The notes below the pieces were generated by a model, which was not told the DNA's origin, searched no databases, and was given only the letters and a program-made list of their open reading frames with translations. Below are positions 1 through 13,300 of a stretch of DNA of 64,000 bases, in pieces. The stretch comes from Limonium bicolor (lineage: Eukaryota > Streptophyta > Magnoliopsida > Caryophyllales > Plumbaginaceae), in assembly GCA_023374045.1 (NCBI GenBank), contig CM041779.1, positions 294,510,167 to 294,574,166 of the forward strand. Direction: 5' to 3'. Both the position numbers and the translations under genes were made by a program. Position 1 is the stretch's first letter. Every line of letters starts with the position of its first letter.

Positions 1-1
1 T

Positions 2-112
2 GCTGCCTACGCACACCAGATTGGTGAAGAGCAGAAAACAAAAAATTTCATTCCAAAACTGGTATATACTCTTGCTTATCTTCCTCTACTTTTTGGTGCT
101 TACAAACAATAG
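2..112 (+). CDS. possible C-terminal end (or exon end) of an upstream gene, partial
   Basis: One frame is open from the window edge to a TAG at 110-112 (36 codons). It reads as a hydrophilic stretch (AHQIGEEQKTKNFIPKL) followed by a hydrophobic one (TLAYLPLLFGAYKQ). The run of non-biased residues looks like real coding, but I do not recognise the protein. The sequence ctg|gtatat at 59-66 would also work as a splice donor, so the coding part may stop at about 61 with an intron following. The window cuts off whatever lies upstream. Low confidence, because an open stretch of this length can arise by chance. Confidence 0.25.
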   Translation, partial: AAYAHQIGEEQKTKNFIPKLVYTLAYLPLLFGAYKQ

Positions 113-419
113 TTTGAATTTTTCTGTCACACATAGTGAAGCAAATGATAAGCATTATAAGCAGTGCAATAGTTCCTGCAATTTTGGAATAATATGATAA
201 CGGTTGTTCTTAAGGTTAAATTAGTTAGTTGATATTATAGGTTTAATTGAATTGAAAGATAGTGGACTTTTTGTGAATTACAAGTTTAGGATTTTGTTAA
301 ATATGCAAGTGTTGACTCTGATAATTAAATAGTAGTCGGTTAAGGAATATCAGGTTATTAATATGCTTGGTGGCTATTATCGGTTAATGGGTTAGTCGTT
401 GAGAGATTTGGGTTTCTAA
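113..419. other. AT-rich intergenic sequence
   Basis: AT-rich sequence between the possible upstream coding end and the MITE. I see no gene, repeat or clear promoter motif in it. Confidence 0.5.
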
Positions 420-687
420 TACTCCCTCCTATTCTAATTATAAGTCATTCTAGACTTTTTCACAATTTTTAAGAAAGAGTTTAAAAAGACTAGTATACCC
501 TTACTTTTTGTATTGGGAGAATAAAAAAATAAGTATACTTTATTGGTAAGATAAAAAGTAGGGTGTAATAATAATTAAAAAATAGAAAGGGTAAAAGTAG
601 AAAGATAGATAAAAAAATCTAAAACGAATTATAATTTGAACATAATTCTAAAACCTAAAACGACTTATATTTAGAATAAGAGGAGTA
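420..687. mobile_element. Stowaway-like MITE
   Basis: The left end reads TA-CTCCCTCCTATTCTAATTA and the right end, reverse-complemented, reads TA-CTCCTCTTATTCTAAATA. This gives matching terminal inverted repeats of about 25 bp flanked by the dinucleotide TA. CTCCCTCC ends, TA target duplication, ~265 bp length and AT-rich non-coding interior are the hallmarks of plant Stowaway (Tc1/mariner-type) MITEs. It carries no transposase and would depend on an autonomous relative. It lies about 680 bp upstream of the ABC transporter start codon, so it is within or near the promoter. Confidence 0.8.
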
Positions 688-1367
688 TATGAATAGGATT
701 TAGTAGACCTTAGTGTGTATTGCAAAACAATTGCAAAACAGTAATACCATCTGAGCATCATACCACGGATAACTCTAAGCTCACTACAATACGGTAACAA
801 CAACCACCTTAAAACGGTAGTAAGCAAATTTGAATGTCCAAGTCTCTTTTCCGATACCGCAGCGACCGCTCATGCTCCCGAATTCCCAATTGTGCTCCCA
901 TCTTAACTCTCTGGGTCCCACTTACTCAGCCGCACGCTACCATCCCCACGGCTGGCCACCAGGTTGTCGTTCTGCGTATGGTCTATGCATTAGTGTGCTC
1001 CACCTCCTTCCCACAATTGCACTCAATTGTTTATTCGTTAGCCAAATTGGTCGCTGCTGCTACAAATTTCCTCTTCCGAGGTACCGGCTGTTGACTTATC
1101 TTTTACTGCTATTGAACTTCCTCCACTGTATATGATAACGAGGATTTTAAGCATTTGCTTCTGTCCAGATGAAATTACGCGGTCTGGGAATATGCTCACA
1201 AATCTGGTTTCATTTATTTCTATCCATAACATGCTTACAACTTTACAAGTTACATTGAGTATTTGTCTTGCGATGAAGTAGTTACTAGTTCGGGGGGGGG
1301 GGGGGGGGGGTGTGGTGGCTTTCGTGTTGAGATTATCACCGGCCACAAACTCAATGTTGTTTCCTTG
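688..1367 (+). promoter_or_regulatory. presumed promoter and 5' leader of the ABC transporter gene
   Basis: This is the interval between the MITE and the preferred ATG. The part from about 835 to 1130 is richer in C and G than its surroundings and has open frames of 86-101 codons with no recognisable domain; I read these as leader or promoter sequence. A G19 homopolymer lies at 1292-1310. No convincing TATA box or transcription start could be fixed by eye. Confidence 0.4.
1292..1310 (+). repeat. poly-G run (G19)
   Basis: Nineteen consecutive G residues directly upstream of the preferred start codon. If translation began further upstream in the same open frame (from about 1263), this run would encode polyglycine. 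I prefer the ATG at 1368, which leaves the run in the untranslated leader. Long G runs can form G-quadruplexes and are prone to length errors. Confidence 0.7.
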
Positions 1368-4300
1368 ATGCAGAGAATGATCGGGGGGACACTTTCTAGC
1401 TGTTTTAGTACAAGCAGTGGGGTTCTGATGCGAGATCGCCAGGCATTGTGGCGTTGCTGCGGAGGTCACTCTAATATCATCAGTCTGGGAGGCCTCTGTG
1501 GCTCTCGCGTTGCCTTTGGCTACCAGTTGGATACTTACTCCACCGGCGTCATTCTTAGACGGGAAAATGTTTACCCTAGTGGCTCTTCAACGCGAAGTTT
1601 AAGACAATACATCCAGGGGTTCCTTTCAAATCCTCACTCCTCAGGAGTATGGCGAACCATCCCACCTGCTCGACATGTTCGTTTCATTTATCCTTTGCTC
1701 TTACCGTTCAGTTTTGTTGATCTGTGTCAGGGGTCTTTGAGATTCCTACTAAACTAATTCACAATTTAAACTAAGGAAAAGTTTCTTTGCAGGATCTGAA
1801 CTTTAGTGCCTATGCACTTATGTCAACATCGACTAGGGATTCAGAGGGATCAAAGCCTGTCCCTCCGCCTCAAAAGAATGGTGATGTTTTGGTATCTAAA
1901 GGCAGTCAAGTGGCAGATATAAAGATACTCAGTACTCTGGCAAAATATTTGTGGTTGAAGGATAACCTTGAGTTTCGCCTTAGGGTCATAGTTGCTCTAG
2001 GTTTTCTTGTTGGAGCTAAGGTTGAACTATCTGACATTTCCTGAATGGATGTACTTTCCTTCTTGCTATTATTCTGATACAAAGTCTTCGCTCACTAATT
2101 GCGGCTGGGCTTTCTATTCATGCAGGTTTTGAATGTTCAGGTGCCATTCCTCTTCAAGCTTGCTATTGATTGGTTGACTACTGCAACCGGAAATGCCGAT
2201 TCCCTTGCTTGCTTTACTGCAGAAAATTCAGCTGCTCTTGCGTTTTTTGTAAGCCCAGCAGCTGTCATAGTTGGATATGGGATAGCTCGTTCAGCAGCTT
2301 CAGCTTTCAATGGTACAAAATACACATGATAGAAACTTATTCAAGCTCATTTCTGCCTTATTTTTTTTATCTCTTAATGTAAGCCTTTGCCTTGGACACA
2401 CAAAAACTTCTGTGAGTGTTGTATCCTGTTTGAATTTTTCTCCATTTAATATTCCAACTCTCCTGGTTCTTGCACTTTGATGGATGCAGAGTTGCGGACT
2501 GCTATTTTTTCCAAGGTTGCTTTGAGAACAATTCGATCAGTATCAAGGAAGGTATGTAAAAGAAGCATTATCCTTTAATATGGTGTACGCCAAATAGTGT
2601 CTCTTATAAGGTCTTCTTCCTGACTTTCAATGCTATTAGTGCACCTCATTCTACTTTCATCTTATTTCTTCTGCCAACTATCAGTTTTCATTGCCATTAG
2701 CTATGCAGTATCCCTTTTGGGTTGTTTTGATGGTAAGGAATAAATGAGCTTTTGACACTATCTACAGCTTCTATCAGACTGAAGATGATTTATTACAACC
2801 TTCCATGGAGAACTAGAATGCTTATGTAGTATATTTGTCCCCCATTTGTTTATTTTCATTTCCATTGTGGGAAGGCTCTCTTGCATGTTATTAATTCATC
2901 TTGATGAAATGGATATAGACCTAATCTTTCAATTTCAATGAATTAATACATGCTTAATGCCATCTAGATAAAATAGATGGAAAGAGGAGAGGTTTTCAGA
3001 AACGGGGAATATAATACAACACGATATAGATAATATGGAGTTTGGCTGTTCCATTTTTGATCTTAGAAGACTGGTGATTAGAAGAGTTTATATCTGAACA
3101 AAAAGAGGTAGAAACCAAATGCCTTGGTTCAATGAATTTTGAGGATTTGAGGGGACCGTCAAGAGAAATCCGAGTTCTCAATGGTAAGTGGTTGAGAGGA
3201 AGATTTCTGTTTGCAATGATCAGACATAATCAATCGGGAACATTGGGCATCGGTGCAGTACATGAGGTCAAAGTGAAAGAAACTTTAATGGAGAGGAATG
3301 CCTTGTGATTAAAGGATCAAGTCAGAAGACCACTCAAGGATAGGGATAAGAATTGCTGGCAGTGGTATGTTGTGCCTGATGCTCTGAGGCAGGTTAACGT
3401 GAGTAATAGTTGCACCATGAAGTAGACCGCTAGAAGACTGATAGTTGAAGTGGATGAGTGGAAGTGGTGAGATGAATTCAGGAGGGGGAGTCAGAAGGAT
3501 GGAACAACATGGAAGGGATTATTGTCCTCTCGAACATGGAATGGATTATTGTCTTCTTGGATGAGTGGAAGTGGTGAGATGAATTCAGGGAGGGGGAGTC
3601 AGAAGGATGGAAGAACATGGAAGGGATTATTGTCCTCTCAAATGTTTAAAGCAATTGTTGTTTTATGTCTAAGTAAGCAAAGGAGGCTATCAAGATAAGC
3701 GTCCCTGAGGAGTCGGAGGCAAAAGAGGATCAGACAGCTGGGGTGAGGTGGATGATGGGAGACAAGTGGACTAGAGGTCAGGTGGACATTGCTGGGTGAA
3801 GTGAGAAGCTGATTTGTGCTGGTGCTTGTGGTGTGTTTGGCAGATCCTTTTGGATTTGGTGTTCCTGAGTGATTTTGTTAGCAGTGCTCATCAGGATGGA
3901 AGAGCTAGTGTATGCTTGAGAGAAGGATATTTGTGGTTAATTTCTGTTATTGGGAGTTTAGGTTGGATGCTGCTGTGAGGTGGTTGTATCTTTTGCGTGT
4001 AATCTAGTGTTAGTTGATGAACTTATTTATATTGTAACCATTTGGGCTGTTTGGCCACCATGAGTTAAAAGATAATCTTGTAATTTGTAATTATGGGAGG
4101 TTCTGGGTGTAGAATATATAGATGAAGATAGCGTTTCCTTGCATAGGAAAGAGGACAATCCTAAATGGGTTGTGCTTTTGACAATAGTATATATATACTT
4201 TGCGGCAAAGATAGTGGCTGACGATACTCTAGGGCCTAATTCTTGTAGTTTTGGGGCATTTTACCCATTTGACGATTCTAAGCTTCGGGTTTTCTGCGTA

Positions 4301-7300
4301 TATGCTATCTATTGAAGTCACTCCTAGTTTTTTATCTGGTGCTGGATTATGGACCGCAGTGTGGATTAATATTTGATCCCACTGTACCAGCAATTGCTAT
4401 GAGTTAGTTGCAAATTCTTTTCTGATATTCTACTTTGTGCCTTTTCCTGCTTTGGGGTAATACCTTGCTGTCTTTTTCATACTACCCACCAAATTCTTTA
4501 TCTGGACTTATATAGGTGTACTTTTATCCTGCAGGTTTTTGCACATTTACATGAACTTGACCTCCAGTATCATCTTAGGTACTATATGGCTCAACACCAT
4601 TGTCCACTATATTAACATTTTTAGTACTGCTTCAGATCTGAAGGACCAAGTAATTTTCATTGATTCATAAATATAGGACATATGGTTGTGCTTTCTTTTC
4701 TATCATAGGGTTGATTGAAATTTTCTTCCTAGCTCAAGTTCTTTAGTAAAGTGTAGGAGAAGAATAATATTCATCCAACAGCTTCATACATGAGAACTTC
4801 TCTTTCAAGTTTTAACAATGCTATTCTGGTTAATTGTTTTCTCTACAGTCGGGAAACAGGGGCTCTGAATCGCATTATTGACCGTGGAAGCCGTGGTATA
4901 AACTTTGTCCTCTCGTCTATGGTATTTAATGTTGTACCAACAATATTAGAGGTATGTATTCATTGCTTTTAAAATGCATTTGTTCTTTGTAGATTATACA
5001 GTTGTTTGTCTGCTGGTAACTGTTTATTATAAATTAATCTGTACTTCCGCAGATATCAATGGTCTCAGGCATACTAGCTTACAAGTTTGGAGCTCCATTT
5101 GCATGGATTACCACACTGTCAGTGGCTGCATATGTAGCGTTCACATTAGCAGTGACACAGGTATAGTATTGTGGCTTGCGTTTTTGTTCTTTCCTCAAAT
5201 TGTCGTCCTGCACAGTCATCTTTGCCTTCAGTACCTTTATCTTTATGTTCTTTTCTGGTGTGATGTCACATTAAATGTAGCTTATCTAGTCTAGTTTTTT
5301 TCTTCCTATACAGGTATGAGCTTGCAGTATACCTTCTAACCGAAATGGTAATTTGTGTGAACTGTCTGTCATCGGATTTGTTGGATGAATGGTCGCTGTA
5401 AGAGTCCCCGGCTAATAGCAGCTTCTCTCAAATCTCCACTCAGAAGGTGGCCAACTTTTACTCTAATCTTCAGAATAGTCATTAGGAAGTAAGCTTAAGT
5501 AGTAAAAAACACTGACAACCCAGGTGGCAAACGACACTAACAACCAGTTGGCAAACACACTTTGCAACAGGGCAAAGCCCACTACAAATACAGAATGACT
5601 AAAGGCCCTTAAGGCAACAACTTGATACGCCTAAAATGAACTTGACTGTATCTGTTATGAGAGGGTCGGAGTGTAACACTACTCCCCCTGAACTGGCACA
5701 CCATGTTCTCTAGGTGAGCAGATCCAGTTGCTCCTTGATCATTGTTTCTTGCTCCCAAGAGGACTCATAATCAGGGGAGCCCTCCAACTGTACCAGTATC
5801 TCCTCCTCTTGACTGGGCAACTGACACATCGCAAGAATTGCGATCCGTTGTATCATTAACTCCAATCAGCTGTGAGGTCCTCAGAAACGCCCACAATTCC
5901 CAATCAATCCACTAGGAGGTTTCAGAAATGCACACATCTTTAACTCCAGTACATTATTGCATACAAAGCTTCTGTAATAACTAGTATGTCACCAAAACGC
6001 ACGCAGATCCTTGACTGTCTTAGGAACTTGCCGTGAAAGCATGCTTTGAATCTTAGAAGGATCTACCTCTACTCCTTGACCAGAGGTGAAAAGACCCACG
6101 TTCTGGCCTAGGTAGAGGCAGAAGCTGCACTTCATATATAATTCACTCGGAGTTTAGTTTTTGATAAGTTTTGGCCATCCATACCACAGTTGATGATCCT
6201 GAATTAGCTGAAGAGTAATGCACAGATGTTCTTCAATGGAACATTGTACACCAGTGCATGATAAAAAAGACTAGAACGGACTTCCTCTGGTTCGGTTTAA
6301 ACACATTGTTCATCGGTGACTGAAAAGTGGCAGGGGCATTTTTAAGAGTGTGGCATTACTAGGAATTCATAGTGGCCTTCTTGAGTTCTAGTTGTTGTTT
6401 TTTCCACATCTGAGTCTCAAACTCTGATTTGGTAGTACCCTGTCCTGTTGGGGAAGACAGTTACCCCATGAAGCTCATCTATCAACTCATCGATCTTGGG
6501 TTAGTGAAATTTATCAGATACTGTTATGTTATTAAGTGCCCTGTAATCAACTCAAATTCACCATTTGCCGCTTTTCTTTTTAACCAAGATTACTGGATTA
6601 GAAAAAGGGCTAGTGTCGTTCCTGATTTGCTGGCACTGCATAACTTCTGAACAATGCGCTCTGTTTCATCCTTCTGATAATGTGGATATCAGTATGGTCT
6701 AATATTGGGAGGGGCAGCTCCGTGCTTGAATGTAATGCAGTGATCATGTAACCTGGATGGAGGAATGGAATCTTGAGGTAGAAATGCCTTTTGAAACTCA
6801 GACAGAAGAAACCAGAGTTTCGTTGTCAGTGAGATTGACGCATGAATTGATTGTTATATCACAATCACAAGCCCACCACTATCCTTGATTTTCACGTAAG
6901 GCTGTTTTCCAACCAACATCAGATGTGTGGTACCCAAGATAATCCACCACATGAGCCGGTCTTCCTTGCCACTTGAATTTGATAGTTGGCTGTCCCCAAT
7001 TAGTTCTGGTCTCCTATTGAAGCCAACCAGTCCAATCACAAAATCATATTAGATCCAGAAAGTCCAAAGGGCAGACAGTTGATTTTCTACACTCCCGGCA
7101 ATACCAACTGAAGCCCCCAACATATCCTTGACTCAGTATCAGATCATCATTTCCGATTGTCACCCCCCAAAAAAACTTGGATGCTTAATCCCATTCCATT
7201 AACCAACTCAAAATCTGGACGAAATTATGTGTGGCACCACTGTCCACAAGGATCAGTACTGACCTGCCTTCTACCTCCCCTCATAATTTTCTAAGTCTCG

Positions 7301-10300
7301 TCCAGGTTTCTTTTGATAAGTCTCCTTGCAATTTCATCACTTTCCTAAGTTGGAATTCCTTGCGACAGAAGTTCGGATAGTTCCGCTTCACACATTTCCT
7401 CAAGCGATGCTTTCTTAGATGGTATTGGGATTATCGAAGGCCTTCTTGCCACCTTCAAGTCCATCGTCAGGAGAAGTTGAAGGCACGTTTTACAGTGGTG
7501 TGTTGGTCCCTACTTGTGACCACATCAGTTGCAAAGTGATTTTTTTAGAAGAAAGACAAACTTGTATTGAAAGAGAGTAGAATAAGCTGTTGTAATACAT
7601 TATATAACCTCTATTTATAGACATAAAACCCTAATTCTAGAGCAGAAACCCGTAATTAATATTGGCTGAATAATAGAAGTGGGCCTTATTAATACACCTA
7701 GAAAAACACACTACTCCACAAGCTGAGCAGGAGTAGGGCGGATGATCAGATTGGAATAGAAGTCATCAAATCCTGCAATTTAACTCTTTAACAAATCTTC
7801 AAAAACTTTTGAGTCTTTAATTGAAAGTATCATGGCTTGATAGGTGGTAGAGCTGACCATGGGCCAGCCGGTCCCGGTTTTAAGACTGGCCTCAACCGGT
7901 CACGGTCTCTGGACCAAGGGACCAGTCGCGGACCGTTAGTGACCGATCCCAATCCTTTTTTTTAATGAGGGACCGTATTGGTCCCAGGCCAGCTCCGGTT
8001 CGAAAACTAATTTTCTTATATTTTGGATAGTTTTGAATGTATATCTAGTAGAATGTCATTCTCCTTTGTGATCTTTTGTATCTGGGCGGAGGCTCCTTCG
8101 GTTTCTTGGTATTTATAGATTCTTTCTGGAATATATATTACTGGTAGACAATGTTTTCTAGCTGAGCAAGACATCTTCTTCTCAGCTTTTTTTGTCTTAT
8201 TACAAACTCAAGATCATTTAGTTAGATATCTTAGCTATAAGATTAGTTGTTATTTATCAAGTTTGATTTATCCATTGACAATAGTTGTATTTTGGTTTCT
8301 GTTTTCTTTATGATTGCCCAAACCATTTTTCTGTGACATGTGGTTTCTTGTTGTTAGACCAATTTTTGGCGACTCCTTTTCCCTAATGGTTTTGTTTTAT
8401 TTCCTTTGATAGTGGCGAACAAAGTTTAGGAAGACAATGAACAAGGCTGATAATGATGCCAGTTCAAGGGCAGTAGATTCCCTCATTAATTACGAGGTGA
8501 TCTTGTATCATGCTTTTTTTGTTTTTGTGGTGTATACATATATGGACGCTGTTTTCAGATAACATGTTTACGGTTTTTAATTGTTTTGATGTTCAGACTG
8601 TCAAATATTTCAATAATGAAAGTTATGAAGTAGAGAAGTATGATGAGTCTCTGGAAAGTAAGTTGATTTTTCTCTTTCAGCTTGATCTTGCATCTCACAT
8701 TACTGAATGGTTGTGCATTTCCCATGTTTAATGTGGCAGTTTGTAACTTATGTTGTAAAATAGAAAATTTCTCGTATATGATCTATTTTAGAAACGTAAT
8801 GATATAGCTTTAAGTTTTCCCTCTAGTATCGTATCTGTTAGTTCTGACTGAACTTTCCAGAGGTGTTTTCATGACTTCAAAGCTTAATGATTCTTATACA
8901 ATGTCATATCTTGAAATCCTTTTTTTCTATGTATACTGTCCATTTATTGCATGCAGTCTGCTAATTGTGATTTATGCGATCTTAGTGCATTAATAGCTAA
9001 AAACTCTACTTAAATAATGGTAGTTTTATGATGATTTTGATTTGTTTTAGGATTAATGTTAGTCATGTATGTGCTAATCCTGAAAGTAGTTGCTATGTTC
9101 GTACACTGCAGAATATGAAGATGCAGCTCTGAAGACCCAACGAAGTCTTGCATCTCTAAACTTTGGTCAAAACGTGATATTTAGTGTTGCTCTATCTACT
9201 GCGATGGTGTGGTGCTCATACGGGGTTATGAATGCACAAATGACCGTTGGCGATTTGGTTAGCTATTATAATAGTTTCTTTGCAGAAGATTCTTATTGAA
9301 AGGTTGGTTTTGCAGACTGAAAATTGTTCATGCAGTGATGCTGTTTCTTTTCCTTTTTTTTTCCCTCTCCAAACATGTAGGTTATGGTGAATGGACTTCT
9401 CTTCCAACTTTCTCTTCCCCTTAATTTTCTTGGTAGTGTATATCGAGAGACTGCACAGAGTCTTGTGGACATGAAGTCTATGTTCCAACTACTTGAGGTA
9501 CTTTTAAGTTACGTATTGTCTTTGTTGTTGGTGGTGCCACTATTTGCTCTTTCCCTTCAACAAGCTGATGACAGAAACTTTTAAACTCCAAATCTCCTCC
9601 CTTGGAATAAAAGTAACAATTACAGAATTAGTGAATATCTGCTTGGTTGATAGATGGATTATTTTAGCAAATTTGTCATCTTCTACTTGGTTGAATTTCA
9701 AATGAAAGGTAAGTTGTATTCTATTTATTATGCTTTTTTAATTGTTTGCAGGAGAAAACTCAGATAAGCGATATGGACGGTGCTAAACCTTTGAACTTCA
9801 ATGGGGGAAGCATTCAATTTAGCGATGTTCACTTCAGGTGATTTATGTTCTTACTGCTATGCTGCTATGTTCACTTTACAAATAAATAAAAAAAATTTCT
9901 TACTGCTATGCTGGTTCGTGGTCATATACTTTGGTTTGGTCTTGCTGGTTTCTTCTTGTATTGTGGTGGTACGAGGTCCTGTTTATGACCAACAAGTGTG
10001 CTTCGCTCAATGTTGTAATTTCTTTTATTTCTAATTTATTATCAAAAATCAATGTGAAATGAAGCGGAGATCTAAGCAATGAAAATCTTGACAGGTATTC
10101 TACATTTTGATTATCATTTTATTCATGCGGTGAAGCCAATTTTCTGGAAGTTGGGATATGAAAAGACATGAATCACAATCAAGAACTCTTCTTTTTTTTA
10201 GTATTATGAATACATCTTGACAGTGGTTTCCAAGTATTTCATTGAGTTACTTTTCTTGTGCATGGTTATGAGTCCTTAACCTTTTTCGTGACAGTTATTT

Positions 10301-13300
10301 GACTGGAAGAAAGATTCTTGATGGCATATCTTTTGTTGTCCCTGCTGGAAGAAGTGTAGCTATCGTTGGAACAAGTGGGAGTGGTATGACTTTCTGTCCC
10401 TTTACACTTGGTTTTCAAAACTCAAAAGCTATATCACATCATCACCCTGCCTAGGGGGACCCTCACTATTTAGTGTCACTTGCATCCTGTTGTCCTGTTC
10501 TATCCTTACCCAGTATCACGTGTGATCTTAGTGCCTTCATTTTTCCTTGTGTAATATCATGAGCTCCAGTGAAGAGTACTGATATCTACTCAGTCAGAGA
10601 ATTTTAAAGTTGGCTTGGTTTCTTATGTTGATGTAGGAACATAAGACTTGAGACAATAATATTAACTGGTTAGTCTATTCATATATTAACTGGGAGCAAA
10701 AGTGAAATCTTCTGGAACCTTGTATCCAATGGTACATAAACTACACATTAGAGAGCGAGATGAAGAGGAATAGAGAACCATGAAGAAAAAGTTTGCTAAT
10801 CAATTTTACAAAATAATGTATTGATCATTTGCTGCACAAAGCCTATTCTGATAACCAAAAGACCAAAGGTTGCAAACTCTCGTTCAAACCTTATCGATAA
10901 TCCCATGGGAAAAACCCTGATTAAGGAAAAGGAGTATAAATCAATGGCTAGCTACGCAAAAAAACTTCAGAAGCACCACAAGTTCCTCAACATACAAAAG
11001 AAACACTCACCAGCAAATGAACAATACGATGAAAACGACCCGTGATTGAAACTTGTTATGGAACTGGGTGAGCTGGATATTTAGTTCATAGCTCATTTTA
11101 GTTTGTGTCTTTTAGATTGCTCTTACACTAGTAGTGGTGGTTGTCGATTAAAATCCTGGAAACATAAATTCTTGGGTTATGGAGCCCTGCAAACAAAACT
11201 AAGGTATTAATTGCAGGCCCATTCTCATCTCTATCATTATTTCAATGCATTGAGTAGTTTTATATATGTATGTATGTATCAAAACTATTGAGTTCGATAT
11301 CAATGAATTTATTGTTGTTCTATGCATGTTTTTTCTTGATAGATAATGGAAATAGCTCAAAAGACATAAAAATTGATATAGCAACTCTTGATAAGTTTTA
11401 TGGCAAAGTCTACAAGAGGAAAAGGCATTAAATAAGAATATCCGGTCTAGGAGGATTGGGATATTATCTTTAGAGTAGTTATGGTTTAGATATTACCTTT
11501 AGGGATGATAGGATCAAGCCCTATCTTGCTAAGTAACTCCACCGAAGGGGCCAAGTAACTCCACCAAAGTGGCCAATATCCTCTCAAAGAGGCCAAAATA
11601 CTTTCAATTCATCGATGATCCTACTTACAAACCCCCTCCTCTTATTTATACTAATGTACTTACCAAAATACTAATTCTATTCAAACTAACAATAAATGCT
11701 AAACCCATTCCTATTCTATTAGAATACTAATTCTATTCAAAATAACCAATAAATGCTAAACCTATTCCAATTTTACTAGAATACTAATCCTATTCAAACT
11801 AACAATAAATACTAATTCTAATTCTATTCAAACTAACAATAAATGCTAAATGCACCTAACGACAATAACTCCACGACCATAATACTAATTATATTCAAAC
11901 TAACAATAAATGCTAACAGCAGCTAACGGTCAAAAACCCCAAGAACTTCCTAAATAATAACTACACGATCCTAACATCACTCCCCCGCTGCACATCCACC
12001 TTGTCCTCAAGGTGGGAATGAGCGAATTGTTGTTGAATTGCTGAGGAAGAAGGGTTGAGTTTTTTTTTCCTTTTTCGACAAGGTGATCCTCTTCTCTTTT
12101 CTTTTCCAAAATCGTCAGCAGATGCACAGCGAACGTTCTGCAGCAGAAATCTGATCGGTGGTTGATCAGCTAACTGAACTCGATTGGAGTAATTGGCGAT
12201 TGAACATGATGATGGTCTTGGAGATGCAGATCTTGAACTAAGGATGGGATTTTCCTATTTCTTCCAAAGCGATTGTCAGGTGCATCTGACATCCTCTTCC
12301 CTTTTTTTCTTAATCAGTTTCTTCCTCTTTCTCCTCAATCGATTGAGCTTTCTTTGCCTCAAATTTTTTCAATTTCCCCAACTCTTGCTGAATGAATCTT
12401 GTCTCTTCCAGAACCCTTTGATCCAATTCCCTTCTCTTCCCCTTCACCTTCCCCCTCCTTTTGCGTTTTCCTTGTGTTCTCCTAATCGGCACCAATTGCT
12501 CAGCAATTGAAGCCGTTGATTCCTCTGATTCTGAATCCTACGTCAACGCCATGATTTTTAGCTCCTCAATCTCAAGCACAACCTCTTCTTCCATGTCGAT
12601 TGTTCCCCTCCGATGAACTCCGATTGTCTCCTCCGATTCTATCCAATCCCCTTTTTCCTGCGCAATCTCCACTCCACAAACAGCAGTCGTATCCCGGTGT
12701 ATCCCACACCCTGAATCCAAAGAATCCTTCCTTTGAAAATTCTTGAATTACTCTATAAGCAAATCTCGTAAAAAAGACCAAGAAGTTTGTCCAAAAAGAT
12801 TTCAAACCCATTCGAAAAACTGAAATGCTGCACCTACCTTATACTCAGCAGCCGCCTGAAATCTATCGGCTTCGTCAATCTCATAGAAGCTGAAATATGA
12901 GTCAGCCGCAAGCAACCAACCTTCTGGATCTACTCCTTCGAAGTTCGAAGGCCGGTAAATGTCGTTCAGTTTTTCTATTACATGTTGATGCGGCGGCTGT
13001 TTCCTTTCCCACGCTTTCATGGTACTTTCCTTTTTTCTTCCCGAATCACCGGGCTGCAACAATTGAAGAATGGTTTCAATCTTCTTCTCAACAGGCACCA
13101 CCGTGTCAGAAAGATTCTCCACTTTCTCTTCTATCCCCCCTCACACGAGCGCTCATGGTTGGCAAGTCGCCCTGCGGGTCCTCTTCTGGCTGAGCACTCC
13201 AATTTTTTGTCACCACCATCGCTCAATTGCCAGAATCAAGCTCTGATACCAATTGATAGGATCAAGCCCTATCTTGCTAAGTAACTCCACCGAAGTGGCC

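Noticed and set aside
830..1135. Open frames of 86 and 101 codons upstream of the transporter
   Set aside because: They overlap in different frames, show no domain, and lie in a C-rich leader or promoter. I see nothing that supports translation.
3134..3420. Possible gag-like coding in intron 4
   Set aside because: There is a readable stretch of about 60 codons, but no retroelement motif, knuckle or flanking LTR could be identified.
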